A DNA stretch of 64,000 nucleotides. Origin: Hippopus hippopus. Its lineage: Eukaryota > Mollusca > Bivalvia > Cardiida > Cardiidae. The position numbers and the translations under genes were made by a program. Where the stretch lies: NCBI GenBank assembly GCA_946811185.2, contig OX328112.1, positions 32,271,562 to 32,335,561 of the forward strand, given 5' to 3'. This document shows positions 31,718-42,383 of this stretch, in pieces. Each line of letters starts with the position of its first letter. Position 1 is the stretch's first letter. The notes beneath the pieces are model-generated. The model was not told where the DNA came from. It was given only the letters and a program-made list of their open reading frames with translations, and ran no database searches.

Positions 31718-32154
31718 TACTTAGTCGAGCCTTGTTATGCCAACATAGTGCATAGTGTAGAGTGTAAGTCATGAATAAGATTGCTTAGTTTGGGTTGTAT
31801 AATCATGAGCTACATCGGCTACAAAAGGCAACCAAATTTGTCAAAGGCACTCTCTACACAATAAATGGAAATTGCATGCACAGATCTTTTAAACAACAGC
31901 TATGAATCATCTTCCATGCCAATCCCATTATGATTCTGTCCCATTTCCTTATGAAATGACATTTTCATTTTTTTATGCCACTGCAGCCTACACAGCTTTT
32001 AAACTTGTAGTCTTTTATTGAGCATGTGCTGTAAACAGCAATAATTATTGCTCCTTATACCACAATGTTTCCCACACCATGAAAACTCATTTTATTGAGA
32101 TATCTATAAATAACCTGAACAGAAATGAATTGAATCCATTGCAAAATATTTTTT
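31718..32154. other. unassigned stretch
   Basis: Nothing recognised apart from generic AT-rich sequence. Confidence 0.4.
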
Positions 32155-32260
32155 AATGAAAAATCCCTGCAGTAGACAGATCAGAAAACATTATGGGAAA
32201 AGGAGCAATTACTTGTGACACACAATTACTCCTTTTTCCACAAAACTTTTAATGCTGTTG
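32155..32260. mobile_element. MITE-A-like remnant, GCAATTACTT sub-type
   Basis: 'CATTATGGGAAAAGGAGCAATTACTTG' and 'CAATTACTCCTTTTTCCAC' pair. This is the same sub-type as 29751. Confidence 0.55.
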
Positions 32261-32288
32261 AATAACAATATTATCCCTACCATCCTTC

Positions 32289-32742
32289 TTACCCCTTTAC
32301 CACACGACAAAATTTTACACCTGTCAAAACTCGAAGAATATGCTGAAGCTAAATTAACTCTTTACACACAATCTAGAGTTTTAACGACCCTGAAAAAGAA
32401 TGCTTTTGAAAACAATGTGGGAAAAGGAGAAAATGCTGTAAACCAGCATTTTCTCCTTTTCCCTCAATGTTTTCTACCCTATCAAAGACAGAAATCATCA
32501 TTTGAGTTACTTCTAATTTGTCGTCTGTAAATGCTTTCAATTTGGTCCAATCCAAAATGTTTTCGCTTGGTAGAGGGTTAAATGTAGCCCAAATTGTGGA
32601 AGTTTTCTTTGATAGGGTAGAAAACATTTTTGGATAAAGGAGGAAATGCTGGTTACCAGCATTTTCTCCTTTTCCCATGATTTTTTCCAAAGTTGTGTTT
32701 CTCAAGGTCATTGTAAGTCGGCATTGTGTGGTTAAGGGTTAA
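32289..32742 (-). mobile_element. MITE-A host of a nested MITE-A
   Basis: Left part to 32353, right part from 32582. The break is at a TTAA within 'GCTAAA/TTAAATGTAGCCC', a position where the family normally reads AAATTAAATGTGG. Confidence 0.83.
32354..32581 (+). mobile_element. MITE-A nested copy
   Basis: 228 bp, TTAA both sides. The palindrome is GGAGAAAATGCTGTAAACCAGC with two mismatches. Confidence 0.88.
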
Positions 32743-33127
32743 ATTTGTGGGTGGTTTATTTTTGGTATCTCTAAAAATAACCTCCACATTAACTGGGTTA
32801 ATGCATAAAAACAACCATAAAAATAGTTTTTAATATTTCTATTTCATAAATATGACAAAAAAAATAAAGCCCATGTAATAGTTTTCTTATAAATATTCAT
32901 TGAATTCTATTTGGTCACAATCCTTACCTAATCAAAAGGGATAGTTTCAAACACATAAAATACAATAAAGCAACATTATGAATAGCAGTATCTTTTTATC
33001 AGATCTTGAAGTTATTGTTTAACATTGAAGACAATAGAAATTATTGTGCATATTAAGAAAAAGAAATAAAATAAAGTTCCCTAGCAACTGATGCTTATGC
33101 AGCCATAACTTATTCAGACAACCATAT
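32743..33127. other. unassigned AT-rich stretch
   Basis: No gene or window repeat recognised. Confidence 0.45.
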
Positions 33128-33356
33128 TTAGCTCTTTACCACACAATCCCGTGTGTTAACGACCCTGAGAAAGAAACCTTTTAAAAACATTATGGGAAAA
33201 GAAGAAAATGCTGGTAACCAGCATTTTCTCCTTTTTCCACAATGTTTTCTACCCTACTAAAGACAGAAATCAACATTTGAGTCATGTTTAATTTATTGTC
33301 TGCAAATGGTTTCAATTTGGTCGAGTCTAAAATTTTGTCGTGTGGTAAAGGGTTAA
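33128..33356 (+). mobile_element. MITE-A copy
   Basis: TTAG / TTAA sites, 229 bp, GAAGAAAATGCTGG palindrome. An H-A element follows 20 bp later. Confidence 0.88.
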
Positions 33357-33375
33357 GACGTGACCAAATTCAAAA

Positions 33376-34772
33376 CAAGAGCTGTAAATTGTCGCAAGAT
33401 ATGCCCGTCCCACCGCCAGTTGTTGAGGGGGTATAATAATCGTAAGGAGCAGGTAATGCAACAAACATGTTTACCAAGTCTCAAGTCAATTTGACTTGAG
33501 GTGACTAAGTTCCGTTCCGGACAAGCAAGAAATACTGTAAAAATGAAGATCAAAGTGGAATTTTTCAAAATCCGCGCTAGGTAGAGTTATTGTTCTTACG
33601 CACTGTACTCTGTAATATTGCAACAAACATGCATACCAAGTTTGAAGTCTCTCTGACTTGAGATGACAAAGTTATATTCTGGACAAGCACTAAATGCTGT
33701 AAAAATGATGATCAAAGGGAAATAACTCAAAGACAGCACGAGGTAGAGTTACAATTCTTGCACACTGCACTTCCAAATATTGCATCAAATAAGCATACTA
33801 TATTTCAAGTCATTCCTACTTAACATGACAAAGTTTTGCTCCGTACAAGCAAGGAATGCTATAAAAATGAAGATTAAATGGGGAATAACTCAAAATTCGT
33901 TCTAGGAAGAGTGATGGTTCTTGTGCACTGCACTCTGTAATTTTTCAACAATCATGCATACCAAATTTGAAGATGTTCAGACTAGAGATTACAAAGTTAT
34001 ATTCCGGACAAGCAGAAAATGCTGTAAGAATGATGATCAAAGGGAAATAACTCAAAGACAGCACGAGGTAGAGTTATGGTTCTTTCGCACCGCACTCCCC
34101 TTCCCGCCCGGGAGTTATTGTTCTTGCGCACTGTACTCCGTAATATTTCAACAAACATGCATACCATGTTTGAAGTCGTTCTGACTTGAGATGACAAAGT
34201 TATATTCCGGACAAGCACTAAATGCTGTAAGAATGACGATCAAAGGGAAATAACTCAAAGACAGCACAAGGTAGAGTTACAATTCTTATGCACTACACTT
34301 CCAAATATTGCAACTAGTAAGCATACCATATTTCAAGTCATTCCTACTTAACATGACAAAGTTTTGCTCCGGACAAGCAAGAAATGCTATAAAAATGAAG
34401 ATCAAAGGGGGAATAACTCAAAATTCGTGCTAGGAAGAGTTATGGTTCTTGTGCACTGCACTCTGTAATTTTTCAACAATCATGCATACCAAATTTGAAG
34501 ATATTCAGACTAGAGATGACAAAGTTATATTCCTGACAAGCATAAAATGCTGTAAAAATGATGATCAAAGGGAAATAACTCAAAGACAGCACGAGGTAGA
34601 GGTATGGTTCTTTCGCACTGCACTCCGTATTATTGCAATAAACACAAATGCCAAGTTTCAAGTCAATCGGACTGGAGATGACAGTTGTGCTCCGGACAAA
34701 GAACTAGACACCGACCGCCCGCCCACACGCCATGGGTGATCCCATAATACGTCCCGTCTTCGACAGGCGTAC
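33376..34772 (+). mobile_element. H-A3: Helentron-like element
   Basis: 5' end CAAGAGCTGTAAATTGTCGC and CCCGTCCCACCGCCAGTTG. 3' end CCCGCCCACACGCCATGGG and hairpin CCCGTCTTCGACAGG. Inside are two successive runs of the same ordered set of diverged 160 bp units. The junction at about 34097-34112 ('CCCCTTCCCGCCCGGGAG') looks like a remnant of the 3' terminal tract. Confidence 0.75.
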
Positions 34773-35118
34773 AAAAATTGCAGACAGCACACTTTAACTT
34801 GATCCAACTAATGTGATTTAGATTTGGAAAGATGGAAATGTTGAAAACATCAGAAAAGGATAAAGTTGTAATTTGTCTCATCAGGGGCTCAAGAGTGGCT
34901 TGCCCAAAGACTGCATTAGCCTTCACTATCAGCAGGAATCAAAAAAAAACATTTGTTTAGAAATCTGGCACGTTTACTTTTGACCCTTAATCAAACAATC
35001 TTATGTTTTGTCTACCCTGTCAAGGAAGGATTTCCGAAAAACATTGTAATAAGAGGAGAAATGCTTGTAACCATCTTTTCTTGCCTTTCCTAGACAAGTT
35101 TCAACATTTGAGTCAGTT

Positions 35119-35962
35119 TTAACTCTGTACCAAACAACAAAATTGGAACTCAACATCTTGAAAGGATTTGCAGACAATAAAATAAATGTAGCTCAAATGA
35201 TCATTAAATAATTTTCTGTCTTTGATTGGGTAGAAAATATTGTGGAAAAAGGAGGAAATGCTGTTTAGCAGCATTTTCTCCTTTTGCTACAATGTTTTCA
35301 AAAGCCTTCATCTCCAGGTTCGTCAAAACTTAAGGTTTGGTCACACCGAGCTAACGGACGAGTAACGGATAAAAAATCATTTTATCCGTTCATGTCTGTT
35401 CGTATCCATTTTATGTCCGTTTCTTATCCGGTGAATCGGCTACTTGTCCAGCGATGTCCATTCCGTCCGGTGGCAAATTTTGGGCATGTTCAAAAATTCC
35501 ACCGGACAAAACAGACAGAAAGGTGCAAATGACAGACTTTGGATGCATCTGACTATTTATACCCTCGGCATGTCACATGACTGGTACGTTCCTCGTACGT
35601 TGGTGTTTGGTACATTTCCGTTCATCGTACGTTGGAAGAACGTTTTGTCCAGTTCTCATGCCTTGCACTTCCATTTTATCCAGTACAAGTCCGTTACTTG
35701 TACGGTGATATCTGTTAATAGACTCTTTATTATCCGGTACATATCCAGTAAACATGCATTTTTTCTGTAACATATGCAGTACTCATGCGGTCATTGTGTG
35801 GCTTCTTCGCTCCACACACCGATCGCGTGTGTCTCGAGCGGCAGAGGAGATGAATTTTGTCACCGGATAACCAAATTCTGCATGTTTTTGTCCGTTTCCC
35901 CTTCGTTATATACCCGTTACCTGGTCTGACCAAGCCTTTAGGACTTTGTCTCAAAGAGTTAA
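35119..35962 (-). mobile_element. MITE-A nested copy, interrupted by MITE-E
   Basis: TTAA at 35119-35122 and 35959-35962. Palindrome GGAAATGCTGTTTAGCAGCATTTTC. The right end after MITE-E is degenerate. Confidence 0.75.
35332..35938. mobile_element. MITE-E, about 610 bp, inverted ends
   Basis: AAGGTTTGGTCACACC at the left is inverted as GGTCTGACCAAGCCTT at the right. The interior is full of short variants of TCCGTT, TATCCG, TACGTT and TTGTACGG on both strands, at irregular spacing of about 15-25 bp. No protein is encoded; open frames here are by-products of low stop density. Confidence 0.75.
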
Positions 35963-36082
35963 TTTGTTGTCAGCAAATGCTTTCACTTTGGGTTGAGTCT
36001 AAAATTTTGTCATCTGGTACACTTTGTCAAAAAAAAAAATCCCTGGCTTAGTATATCTTGGTTTTGCATATTTGTCAAAAAA

Positions 36083-36128
36083 AAAAAGCTCCTTTGCCCC
36101 CACCCCACCCCCACCACCTACCCCTCCT
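36083..36128 (+). repeat. poly-A and CCCCACC low-complexity tract
   Basis: AAAAAAAAAA followed by CCCCCACCCCACCCCCACC. Confidence 0.85.
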
Positions 36129-36176
36129 TATTTAAGCTAACCTTGATTCTGTAAATTAGTTTAACCAAGAAACATT

Positions 36177-36390
36177 TTAACATTGTACCAAACAATCCCA
36201 TGTTTGCATGATCCTGAGGTAAAAGACTTATGAAACCAATGTAGGAAAAGCAGTTTATTAGTGTTTTCTCCATTTCCCACAATTTTTTCAACTATGTGAA
36301 AATTCCAACCTTTGATCAACATCAGAAATTTCATCTGCGTTTGCTTTCAATATACTAAATTTTAATTTTTGTTGTTTGGTAAAAACTTAA
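36177..36390 (+). mobile_element. MITE-A, palindrome half lost
   Basis: TTAA both sides. 'GGAAAAGCAGTTTATTAGTGTTTTCTCC' is all that remains of the centre. The next copy starts at the adjoining TTAA. Confidence 0.75.
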
Positions 36391-36617
36391 TTAACCCTTT
36401 ACCACACAATGATGACTTAACACCCCTGATATAGAGAGGCTTTTGAAAACATTGTGGGAAAAGGAGAAAATGCTGGTTACCAGCATTTTCTCCTTTTTTC
36501 ACAATGTTTTCTACCCTATCAAAGAAAAATCATTTCATATGAGCCACACTGAAACTGTCATCTGCAAGTGCTTTCAATTTGGACAGGTCTAAAATTTGTC
36601 GTGTGGTAAAGGGTTAA
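36391..36617 (+). mobile_element. MITE-A, near-consensus copy
   Basis: 227 bp, TTAA at 36391-36394 and 36614-36617. Confidence 0.9.
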
Positions 36618-36661
36618 CCATTAATTTTTACAACTATCTATACATAAAACAGACAAACTAC

Positions 36662-36874
36662 CTATAGTGTATCTTGCATTATCAAGCCGCACGATGCATT
36701 TTTTACGACACACACTGCTCTGTTGTAAAAGTTCAAGGTCATCTGGATCCTCATCAATGTACATCAGAGATTCCTCTCGTAATGCAAAATCACCAGGAAC
36801 ACCATCATCATTGGATTCCATGGTAACAGGCTCATTAGTTTCCATGGAAACCATATCACACTCACTGGGATTCA
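36662..36874 (-). CDS. possible internal exon, unknown protein
   Basis: An open frame encodes about 70 residues, acidic in the middle (REESLMYIDEDPDDLELLQQ) and basic at the end (CRKKCIVRLDNARYT). It is followed on the minus strand by ATAG/GTAGTT, a reasonable 5' splice site, and preceded by AATAAAG/TG, a weak 3' site with no good pyrimidine tract. Taken that way the exon is 213 bases, phase 1 at both sides, so it keeps frame. Composition and codon use differ from the surrounding repeats, and the stretch matches no repeat family in the window. An ATG within it (MVSMETNEP) could alternatively be a translation start. I do not recognise the protein. Confidence 0.4.
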
Positions 36875-36935
36875 CTTTATTTATTCCATTTATAATTCCA
36901 AAATAACTTGTAGCCAGAATAATCCAAAAACTCAA

Positions 36936-37356
36936 TTAATTGTGACACATAACAAGAGTTTGATGTAAGTAAACTACACTGTCATACTGTATCAAACGAA
37001 AATAATATTCCATGCTGGTTCCTTGCTGGTTTCAAAGCAAACTTCCCAAATAATGAACTATTTCCAGTAAAAAGCTAAGTCCATTGGGTATTTCAGTTTT
37101 CATATTCAATTAAATAACTTCCTTCATTTGGAAACTTATGGATGTATCTATTCATTTAACAAAAACATTTTCCAAATAAGCATGTCTTATATTTCCTCCT
37201 GTAACAACAGAACAGAGATAAAACATTGCTGGAAAAGCACTACTCCTCCTTTGCAGCAACTGTACCTTTTCCTCATATTCCACAATAGTCATTTATTACA
37301 TTATCGCGTCTAGCCCACAATACCTTCCAAACACTGAGAAAAATGGAAAATTACTA
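36936..37356. other. unassigned stretch, possible intron
   Basis: No repeat recognised. It lies upstream of the possible exon on the minus strand. Confidence 0.4.
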
Positions 37357-37585
37357 TTAACCCTTTACCACACAATCCAGAGTTTTAACGACCCTGAAAA
37401 AAGCCTTTTGAAAACATTGTGGGAAAAGGAGAAAATGCTGGCTACCAGCATTTTCTCCTTTTCTCACAATGTTTTCTTCCCTGAAAAAAAAAAAAAGGTT
37501 CAATTTTTAGTCATCTTAAATTTGTCATGTACAAATGATTTCAATTTAGACAAGTCTAAAATGTTGTCATTTGGTAAAGAGTTAC
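37357..37585 (+). mobile_element. MITE-A copy
   Basis: TTAA / TTAC sites. The palindrome is good except CTCACAATG on one arm. A poly-A run sits at 37484. Confidence 0.88.
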
Positions 37586-37650
37586 ATAGTAATTTCAATT
37601 AATTCAATTTTTAATGTACCTCTGCTTTGTTGATTGCTTTTACCAACAAG

Positions 37651-37945
37651 CGCCATGCTCTTTAGCGCAGGCAGTACCCTTCAGGATTTGAAACTTGCAG
37701 GGAGTTACTGGTTCGAGTCCCCAGCTTGACCAATTTCTTTCAGAGGATTCATGATAGTCATTGTAACAGGATTCATTCCTCTCACCACTGATTATTCTTT
37801 AGACAATGTTTATGTGAGAAAGCCAGTGGCTTGGGAAGAAAGTTGTGCTGAGTACTCGTAAACTTAAACTCCAAGAAAGCATGGATAGGTGCACTGGCAA
37901 TCGCAATATACCACAAATAATGTTGAAAACAGCATTTAACACCAT
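37651..37945 (+). mobile_element. tRNA-derived SINE
   Basis: B box GGTTCGAGTCCCC is canonical and an A-box-like TCTTTAGCGCAGG lies upstream. The tail 'ACCACAAATAATGTTGAAAAC' and 'GCATTTAACACCAT' resembles other SINEs here. Confidence 0.7.
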
Positions 37946-38078
37946 ACAAATAACAAATATTGACACCGAGTATTTAGTTGCTAAATGAATGCAATGATAA
38001 TTTTCAGTCAAGGCAAAAGACCAAACTATTATTGCAAAGTAAAGAAAATTCTAGCTAAACTATCTCAGAAAGCATCAT

Positions 38079-38260
38079 TATGGTGTCCGTGATTGTAAGG
38101 TAGGGCATCGGCCTCGTAATCATAAGATTCTGAGTTCGATACAAAGGGAGTGGGTGTCAACTTTGGTACTGTCCATTGGCCTACACATTGGCGTGAGTAC
38201 TGGTGTAGTTTCCAGGAAGCAGAATCAAGAGATATACGTATAAGCTGCAAGAACTTGTTT
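38079..38260 (+). mobile_element. tRNA-like SINE head
   Basis: 'GTAAGGTAGGGCATCGGCCTC' and 'TCTGAGTTCGATAC' resemble D-arm and B box. The body 'GGCCTACACATTGGCGTGAG' has no other match here. A real tRNA is unlikely because the acceptor stem is unpaired. Confidence 0.55.
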
Positions 38261-38351
38261 CTTAATCGATGTAAAATAAATATGTTTAACAAGAGAGCAT
38301 AAAAAATTTGAAATCTCAGATCAAGCAACATTTTTCTGTGTGTACAAGTGA

Positions 38352-38893
38352 TTAACCCTTTACTATATAATCTCAACTTTTAACAAACCTGAACAAAGTA
38401 GAGCTGTCACTGAATGTGACTTAATACCCCCGCCAGCACTTTTACAGAAACAGGCAATTTAACAAAAAATTTTCTAAGTTCAAGGGGAGATTACCCTTGA
38501 ATCATAGGGAGTAGATGATTGAAAACTGCGTCTTGCACAACTTCAGTATACGATCAATGTATCAACAAACTTTCAATACAATAGCAGCAAAACTGTAGGA
38601 GGAGTTTGTGACACAAAATTACTAGTATTTTGTACACAGACGGATACACGGACGGACAGACAGACAGGCTGATTCCAGTATACCCCCGAAAACATTCATT
38701 TTGCGGGGGTATAAAAAGCTATTGAAAACGTGGGAAAAGAGGAAAATGCTGGTAAACAGCATTTTTTTCCTTTTCCCACAATGTTATTACCTTTCCCAAA
38801 ACAAATTGCAATATTTAATTCATATATATTTTGTCATCTGCAAATGCTTTAATTTGGACTAGTCTAAAATTAACTTACTTAGTAAAGATTTAA
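38352..38893 (+). mobile_element. MITE-A interrupted by H-D
   Basis: Left part 38352-38398, right part from 38715 with palindrome GCTGGTAAACAGC. TTAA at both ends; the right one is shared with a MITE-C. Confidence 0.78.
38399..38714 (+). mobile_element. H-D: short rolling-circle-like element
   Basis: Start 'GAGCTGTCACTGAATGTGAC' then ATACCCCCGCCAGC. 3' end with CGGACGGACAGACAGACAGG, then CCCCCG...CGGGGG around AAAACATTCATTTTG and TATAA. ATACCCCCGC at the start is inverted as GCGGGGGTAT at the end. Confidence 0.72.
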
Positions 38894-39058
38894 CTCTTTC
38901 CTTATCGTAGACAATACAAGAAGCTTTTGTGCACAGAGTGTGCAGTCTGATCTCTGATTTTCAGTCTTGCGCACAGAATGTGCAGTCTGATCTCTGATTT
39001 TCATAGTCACTTACTTTATTCTAGATTAGGACCACACTGTCTCTTAGCGAAAGGTTAA
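38890..39058. mobile_element. MITE-C with internal duplication
   Basis: TTAA at both ends. GTGCAGTCTGATCTCTGATT occurs twice 45 bp apart, replacing the usual inverted arm. Confidence 0.7.
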
Positions 39059-39105
39059 ACACTGAGCAATGCAGAATCCCTACTAGTCAATGGTATTTCT
39101 AAATA

Positions 39106-39154
39106 TAATCATGATGGTGATGGATTTAAATGTGGGATAATTTTAAACCTGTAA
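39106..39154 (+). repeat. left copy of a 45 bp direct repeat
   Basis: AATCATGATGGTGATGGATT and TAAATGTGGGATAATT. The second copy at 39617-39664 flanks the intervening element. Confidence 0.75.
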
Positions 39155-39176
39155 CAAATTATTTCATTGAAATGAT

Positions 39177-39618
39177 AATCCCCCGCCGAAAAAGTCCTTT
39201 TTTGATAGAAACATTATAGGGGGTATTATGTTTTGTATGTACATGTCGCCTTTTTGTTATTGGTCCATAATGAAATAATACATTAAGCTCCCTTTTTCCA
39301 TGACATGGAATTTCATTAAATAAAAACAAATAATGATTGTCTGTGGCTTATGATAAACAATGTAAATATGGAGTTTCATAAAATTTTGTCCATTAGTTAG
39401 AGATATTGGTCCATAATGGAAATATACATCAAGCCCCCTTTTTCCATGACAAGACAATAAATATAAAATGCAAAGAAAACTATCATAATGAACACATGTA
39501 TCAAGTTTCATCACTTTTTGTAGAGGATTTTAAAAGATATCTGTGTGGACAGACCGACAGACGGGCAGTCTGACTGACAATGCAAAAACTGTATCCATCA
39601 GCCTTTGGCTGCGGATAA
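39177..39618 (+). mobile_element. H-E: rolling-circle-like element
   Basis: Starts with ATCCCCCGCCGAAAAAG. Contains two units of about 145 bp ('TATTGGTCCATAATG', 'CCCCTTTTTCCATGAC'). Ends with GACAGACCGACAGACGGGC, the hairpin CAGCC-TTT-GGCTG and GGATAATAA. Confidence 0.65.
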
Positions 39619-39664
39619 TAATCATGGTGATGGATTTAAATGTGGGAGAATTCCAAATCTGTAA
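39617..39664 (+). repeat. right copy of the 45 bp direct repeat
   Basis: AATCATGGTGATGGATTTAA and ATGTGGGAGAATTCC. Confidence 0.75.
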
Positions 39665-39725
39665 AAACAAGTTGGCTTCTTTACAAAAGAAGCCAGGAGA
39701 GGTCAGCATCAAAGTTTTCAAATAG

Positions 39726-39928
39726 TTTATTGGCTTTTAATTTCAATATATTTTGGTACATGTAAACAAACAAGTAAAAAAGCTGCCGCATAGAAACCTC
39801 ATATGATTTACATGACGGTCATTTGACCTTCTTGCCGCGTTTTCAGGTAGCATGAGCTTGTCCAGCAGTCTTCTTTCTCTTTTTTAACGAAATTCTTCTA
39901 ATTTTTTCTTCTGCTTAGATTTATTTGC
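39726..39928 (-). CDS. possible 3' terminal exon with poly(A) signal
   Basis: On the minus strand a pyrimidine-containing acceptor (TTTTTCATTAG) precedes GCAAATAAATC. The frame reads ANKSKQKKKLEEFR and stops at TAA (39884-39886), a lysine-rich C-terminus. About 155 bases further is AATAAA (complement of 39726-39731), a fitting distance for a short 3' UTR. I do not recognise the protein, the frame is only 14 codons, and no upstream exon was found in the next 400 bases. Confidence is low. Confidence 0.3.
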
Positions 39929-39939
39929 CTAATGAAAAA

Positions 39940-40330
39940 TTACAATTATTTGAGAGGTCATATGCAGCCATGGCAAATTAATATAACAAATCTTTTCTGA
40001 AATTCGTCATATAAATATAAACCACGTCTATTTCCTGTTTCAGTTTTTTGATTTCGCTTTATTTACAAAACCATGATGAAACAGACTGTGTATCAGAACA
40101 ATTTCGCAAGAAAAATGGATTTAGACAGCAAATTCTGTGGCAATCTGCCTTTTAAACTCAGTAAGGTTTGAACCAGTGCCTGTTTTATTTCATGGGAGAA
40201 TTTTTAAAAATTCAAACTGAGAACTTTTGATTTTTTTTTTTACCTCATTTTATGATTAAGGATTGCCTTTTTGTGATCTGGGATTTATTTTCAGCGAACA
40301 GTTTTGAACTAGATTTTTAGAAATATTTTC
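39940..40330. other. unassigned stretch
   Basis: No window repeat. It could be intron sequence of the possible gene above. Confidence 0.35.
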
Positions 40331-40559
40331 TTAACCCTTTACCACACAATCCTGACTTTTAACGACCCTGAGAAAGAAGCCTTTTGAAAACATTGTGGGA
40401 AAAGGAGAAAATGCTGGTAACCAGCATTTTCTCCTTTCCCCACAATGTTTTCTACTCTTCTAAAGTCAAGTTTCAATTTTTGAGTCACGTTTATTTTGTC
40501 GTCTGCAAATGCTTTCAATTTGGACAAGTCTAAAATTTTGTCGTAAGGTTAAGGGTTAA
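40331..40559 (+). mobile_element. MITE-A, near-consensus copy
   Basis: TTAA at 40331-40334 and 40556-40559. Only small differences from the most common sequence. Confidence 0.92.
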
Positions 40560-40654
40560 ACCTGAACACTTACACTACTGAATAGATGAGCTGCATTTTC
40601 TTGAAGACGACAAAATTAATAGAAATCTGCTGCAAGATCAAGAGACAGTTCGGT

Positions 40655-40900
40655 CATAATCTAGAGTATAGTGGTGGACAGTGTAGATCAGAAATCAGAC
40701 TGCACGTTCTTTGCAGTTTGATCTTGATCTACAATGTCAACAAAAGCTTCTGGTGTCATCTATGGTTAGGAAAGAGTTAAAGCACCTTCCACAACTATAG
40801 ATGCATTTGCAGCCAATGTAGATTAAGATCAGACTGCACATTTTCTGAATTCTGATCTCTGATCTACACAGTTTGCTTTGCTGAAACATCATAGACAAGA
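40655..40900. mobile_element. two MITE-C cores
   Basis: Hairpins at 40675-40740 (GTGTAGATCAGAAATCAGAC...) and 40812-40872 (ATGTAGATTAAGATCAGAC...). Their termini are partly eroded. Confidence 0.65.
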
Positions 40901-40943
40901 TTAATGCAACCTGTAAATTGCAGTCATCTGGGTCTAATTTCTG

Positions 40944-41177
40944 GTGTGGGCCTTACGTGGCTCAGTGGTGAAGTGTGGGACCTATAACCTGGAGGCCCTG
41001 GGTTCAAGCTGCACTGGATCCACTGGGTTTTTTGTGGGAGTGCCCTTGGGCAAGACACTTCAGAGCCCTAGCATAGTTCTTGTAACACCCAGGAAATACA
41101 TGAATATGAAAGTTGTCGCCGTGATATAACTGAAATAATGATGAAAGCAGCGTAAAACATCATTCAATCAATCACTG
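40944..41177 (+). mobile_element. tRNA-derived SINE, full length
   Basis: A box TGGCTCAGTGG, B box GGGTTCAAGCTGC, body 'GCCCTTGGGCAAGACACTTC', tail 'GCAGCGTAAAACATCATTC' followed by AATCAATCA. The same tail ends the fragment at 47396-47576. Confidence 0.85.
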
Positions 41178-41271
41178 ATTTCTAGACTGAAAATGCCTGT
41201 TGGGTTTATTTGGCACTTTAAAGGTTAAACGTAAACAAAAGTATGTGAACCTTGGAATGATTTTCTTGGTT

Positions 41272-41499
41272 TTAACTCTTTACCAAACGACAAAATTTCA
41301 GGCTATTCCTAATTGAAGGCATTTGCAGACAACAAAATAAATGTGACTGAAAAATAAAGAATGTTGTGAAACGGGAAGAAAACATTGTGAGAAAAGGAGA
41401 AAATGCTGGTAACCAGCATTTTCTCCCTTTCCCACCATGTTTTCAAAAGGCTTCTTTCTCAGGGTCGTTAAAACCCGGGATTGTGTGGTAAAGGGTTAA
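41272..41499 (-). mobile_element. MITE-A, near-consensus copy
   Basis: 228 bp, TTAA both sides, one mismatch in each outer arm. Confidence 0.92.
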
Positions 41500-42383
41500 A
41501 GCTGTTGCAGTTGATTACACCATAGACAGTCATCTCTGGATTTTTATTACAGTAATATTATACTTGAAATCAGTATCTTGTGATGCTCGATTTTTTTGAT
41601 GGAGACCATAAAAGTATTGTAATTCTAATACTACCAAATATTTTGTTCCACTTAGTACCTCTTATAAACACAATTCTTTCATCTTTCATCCCATGGAAAC
41701 ATTCTTGAAAAAGTGAATTACACCATAGACAGTCATCTCTGCATTTTTATTACAGTAATATTATACTTGAAATCACTATCTTGGTAATGCTCAATTTCAG
41801 ATGGAAACTAATATAAGTATTGCAATTTTAGTACTACCAAATATTGTTTTACTAATAGTATCTGCCAATACACAACTCTTTCATCTTGCAGTATATTAAC
41901 AACCATTTGGAAACATTTTGGCGAAAGTTAGATACATCAAGACTGTAATTATGCTACTCACACTTTGATAGGAATCATTTAGATATTTCAATACAGGTAT
42001 AGAGTAAAGGCATGCATTACTGACCCCCTTCTATTATCAACCCTTTGCTTTGGATCCGTTATTTACAATCTTATTGGTTGTTAACATCAAATGACACAAA
42101 GATAATATCAAGACGTCTCTCTTTGCGTCACAAGATATCATCCTTCTGAAAAATCAACCGGTGTTTTTAGTGGTCACAAAATTTTAATTCAGAATTATCG
42201 GCGCAAATAGGGGAGTACCTGTAAAGTTTTCACCATCATTTCGATTTCAAAATACATTTATGTCATTGTTTATGCATAATTTTTCATTTTAAAGGACATA
42301 AGACTATTTCTATTGGCTAAAATGGGCAAATAAGTTCACAACAAAAATTTGGAGAGGGGGTCGATAAAGAGAGACTAAACATT

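Larger units (their letters stand above)
34984..36020 (+). mobile_element. MITE-A outer copy of a three-level nest
   Basis: Left part to 35118 ends 'GAGTCAGT'. Right part from 35963 continues 'TTGTTGTCAGCAAATGC' to 'GTCATCTGGTA'. Confidence 0.75.

Noticed and set aside
35284..35954. Open frames of 74-108 codons in MITE-E on both strands
   Set aside because: They lie inside an inverted-repeat element of short degenerate motifs, with no domain and no start context.
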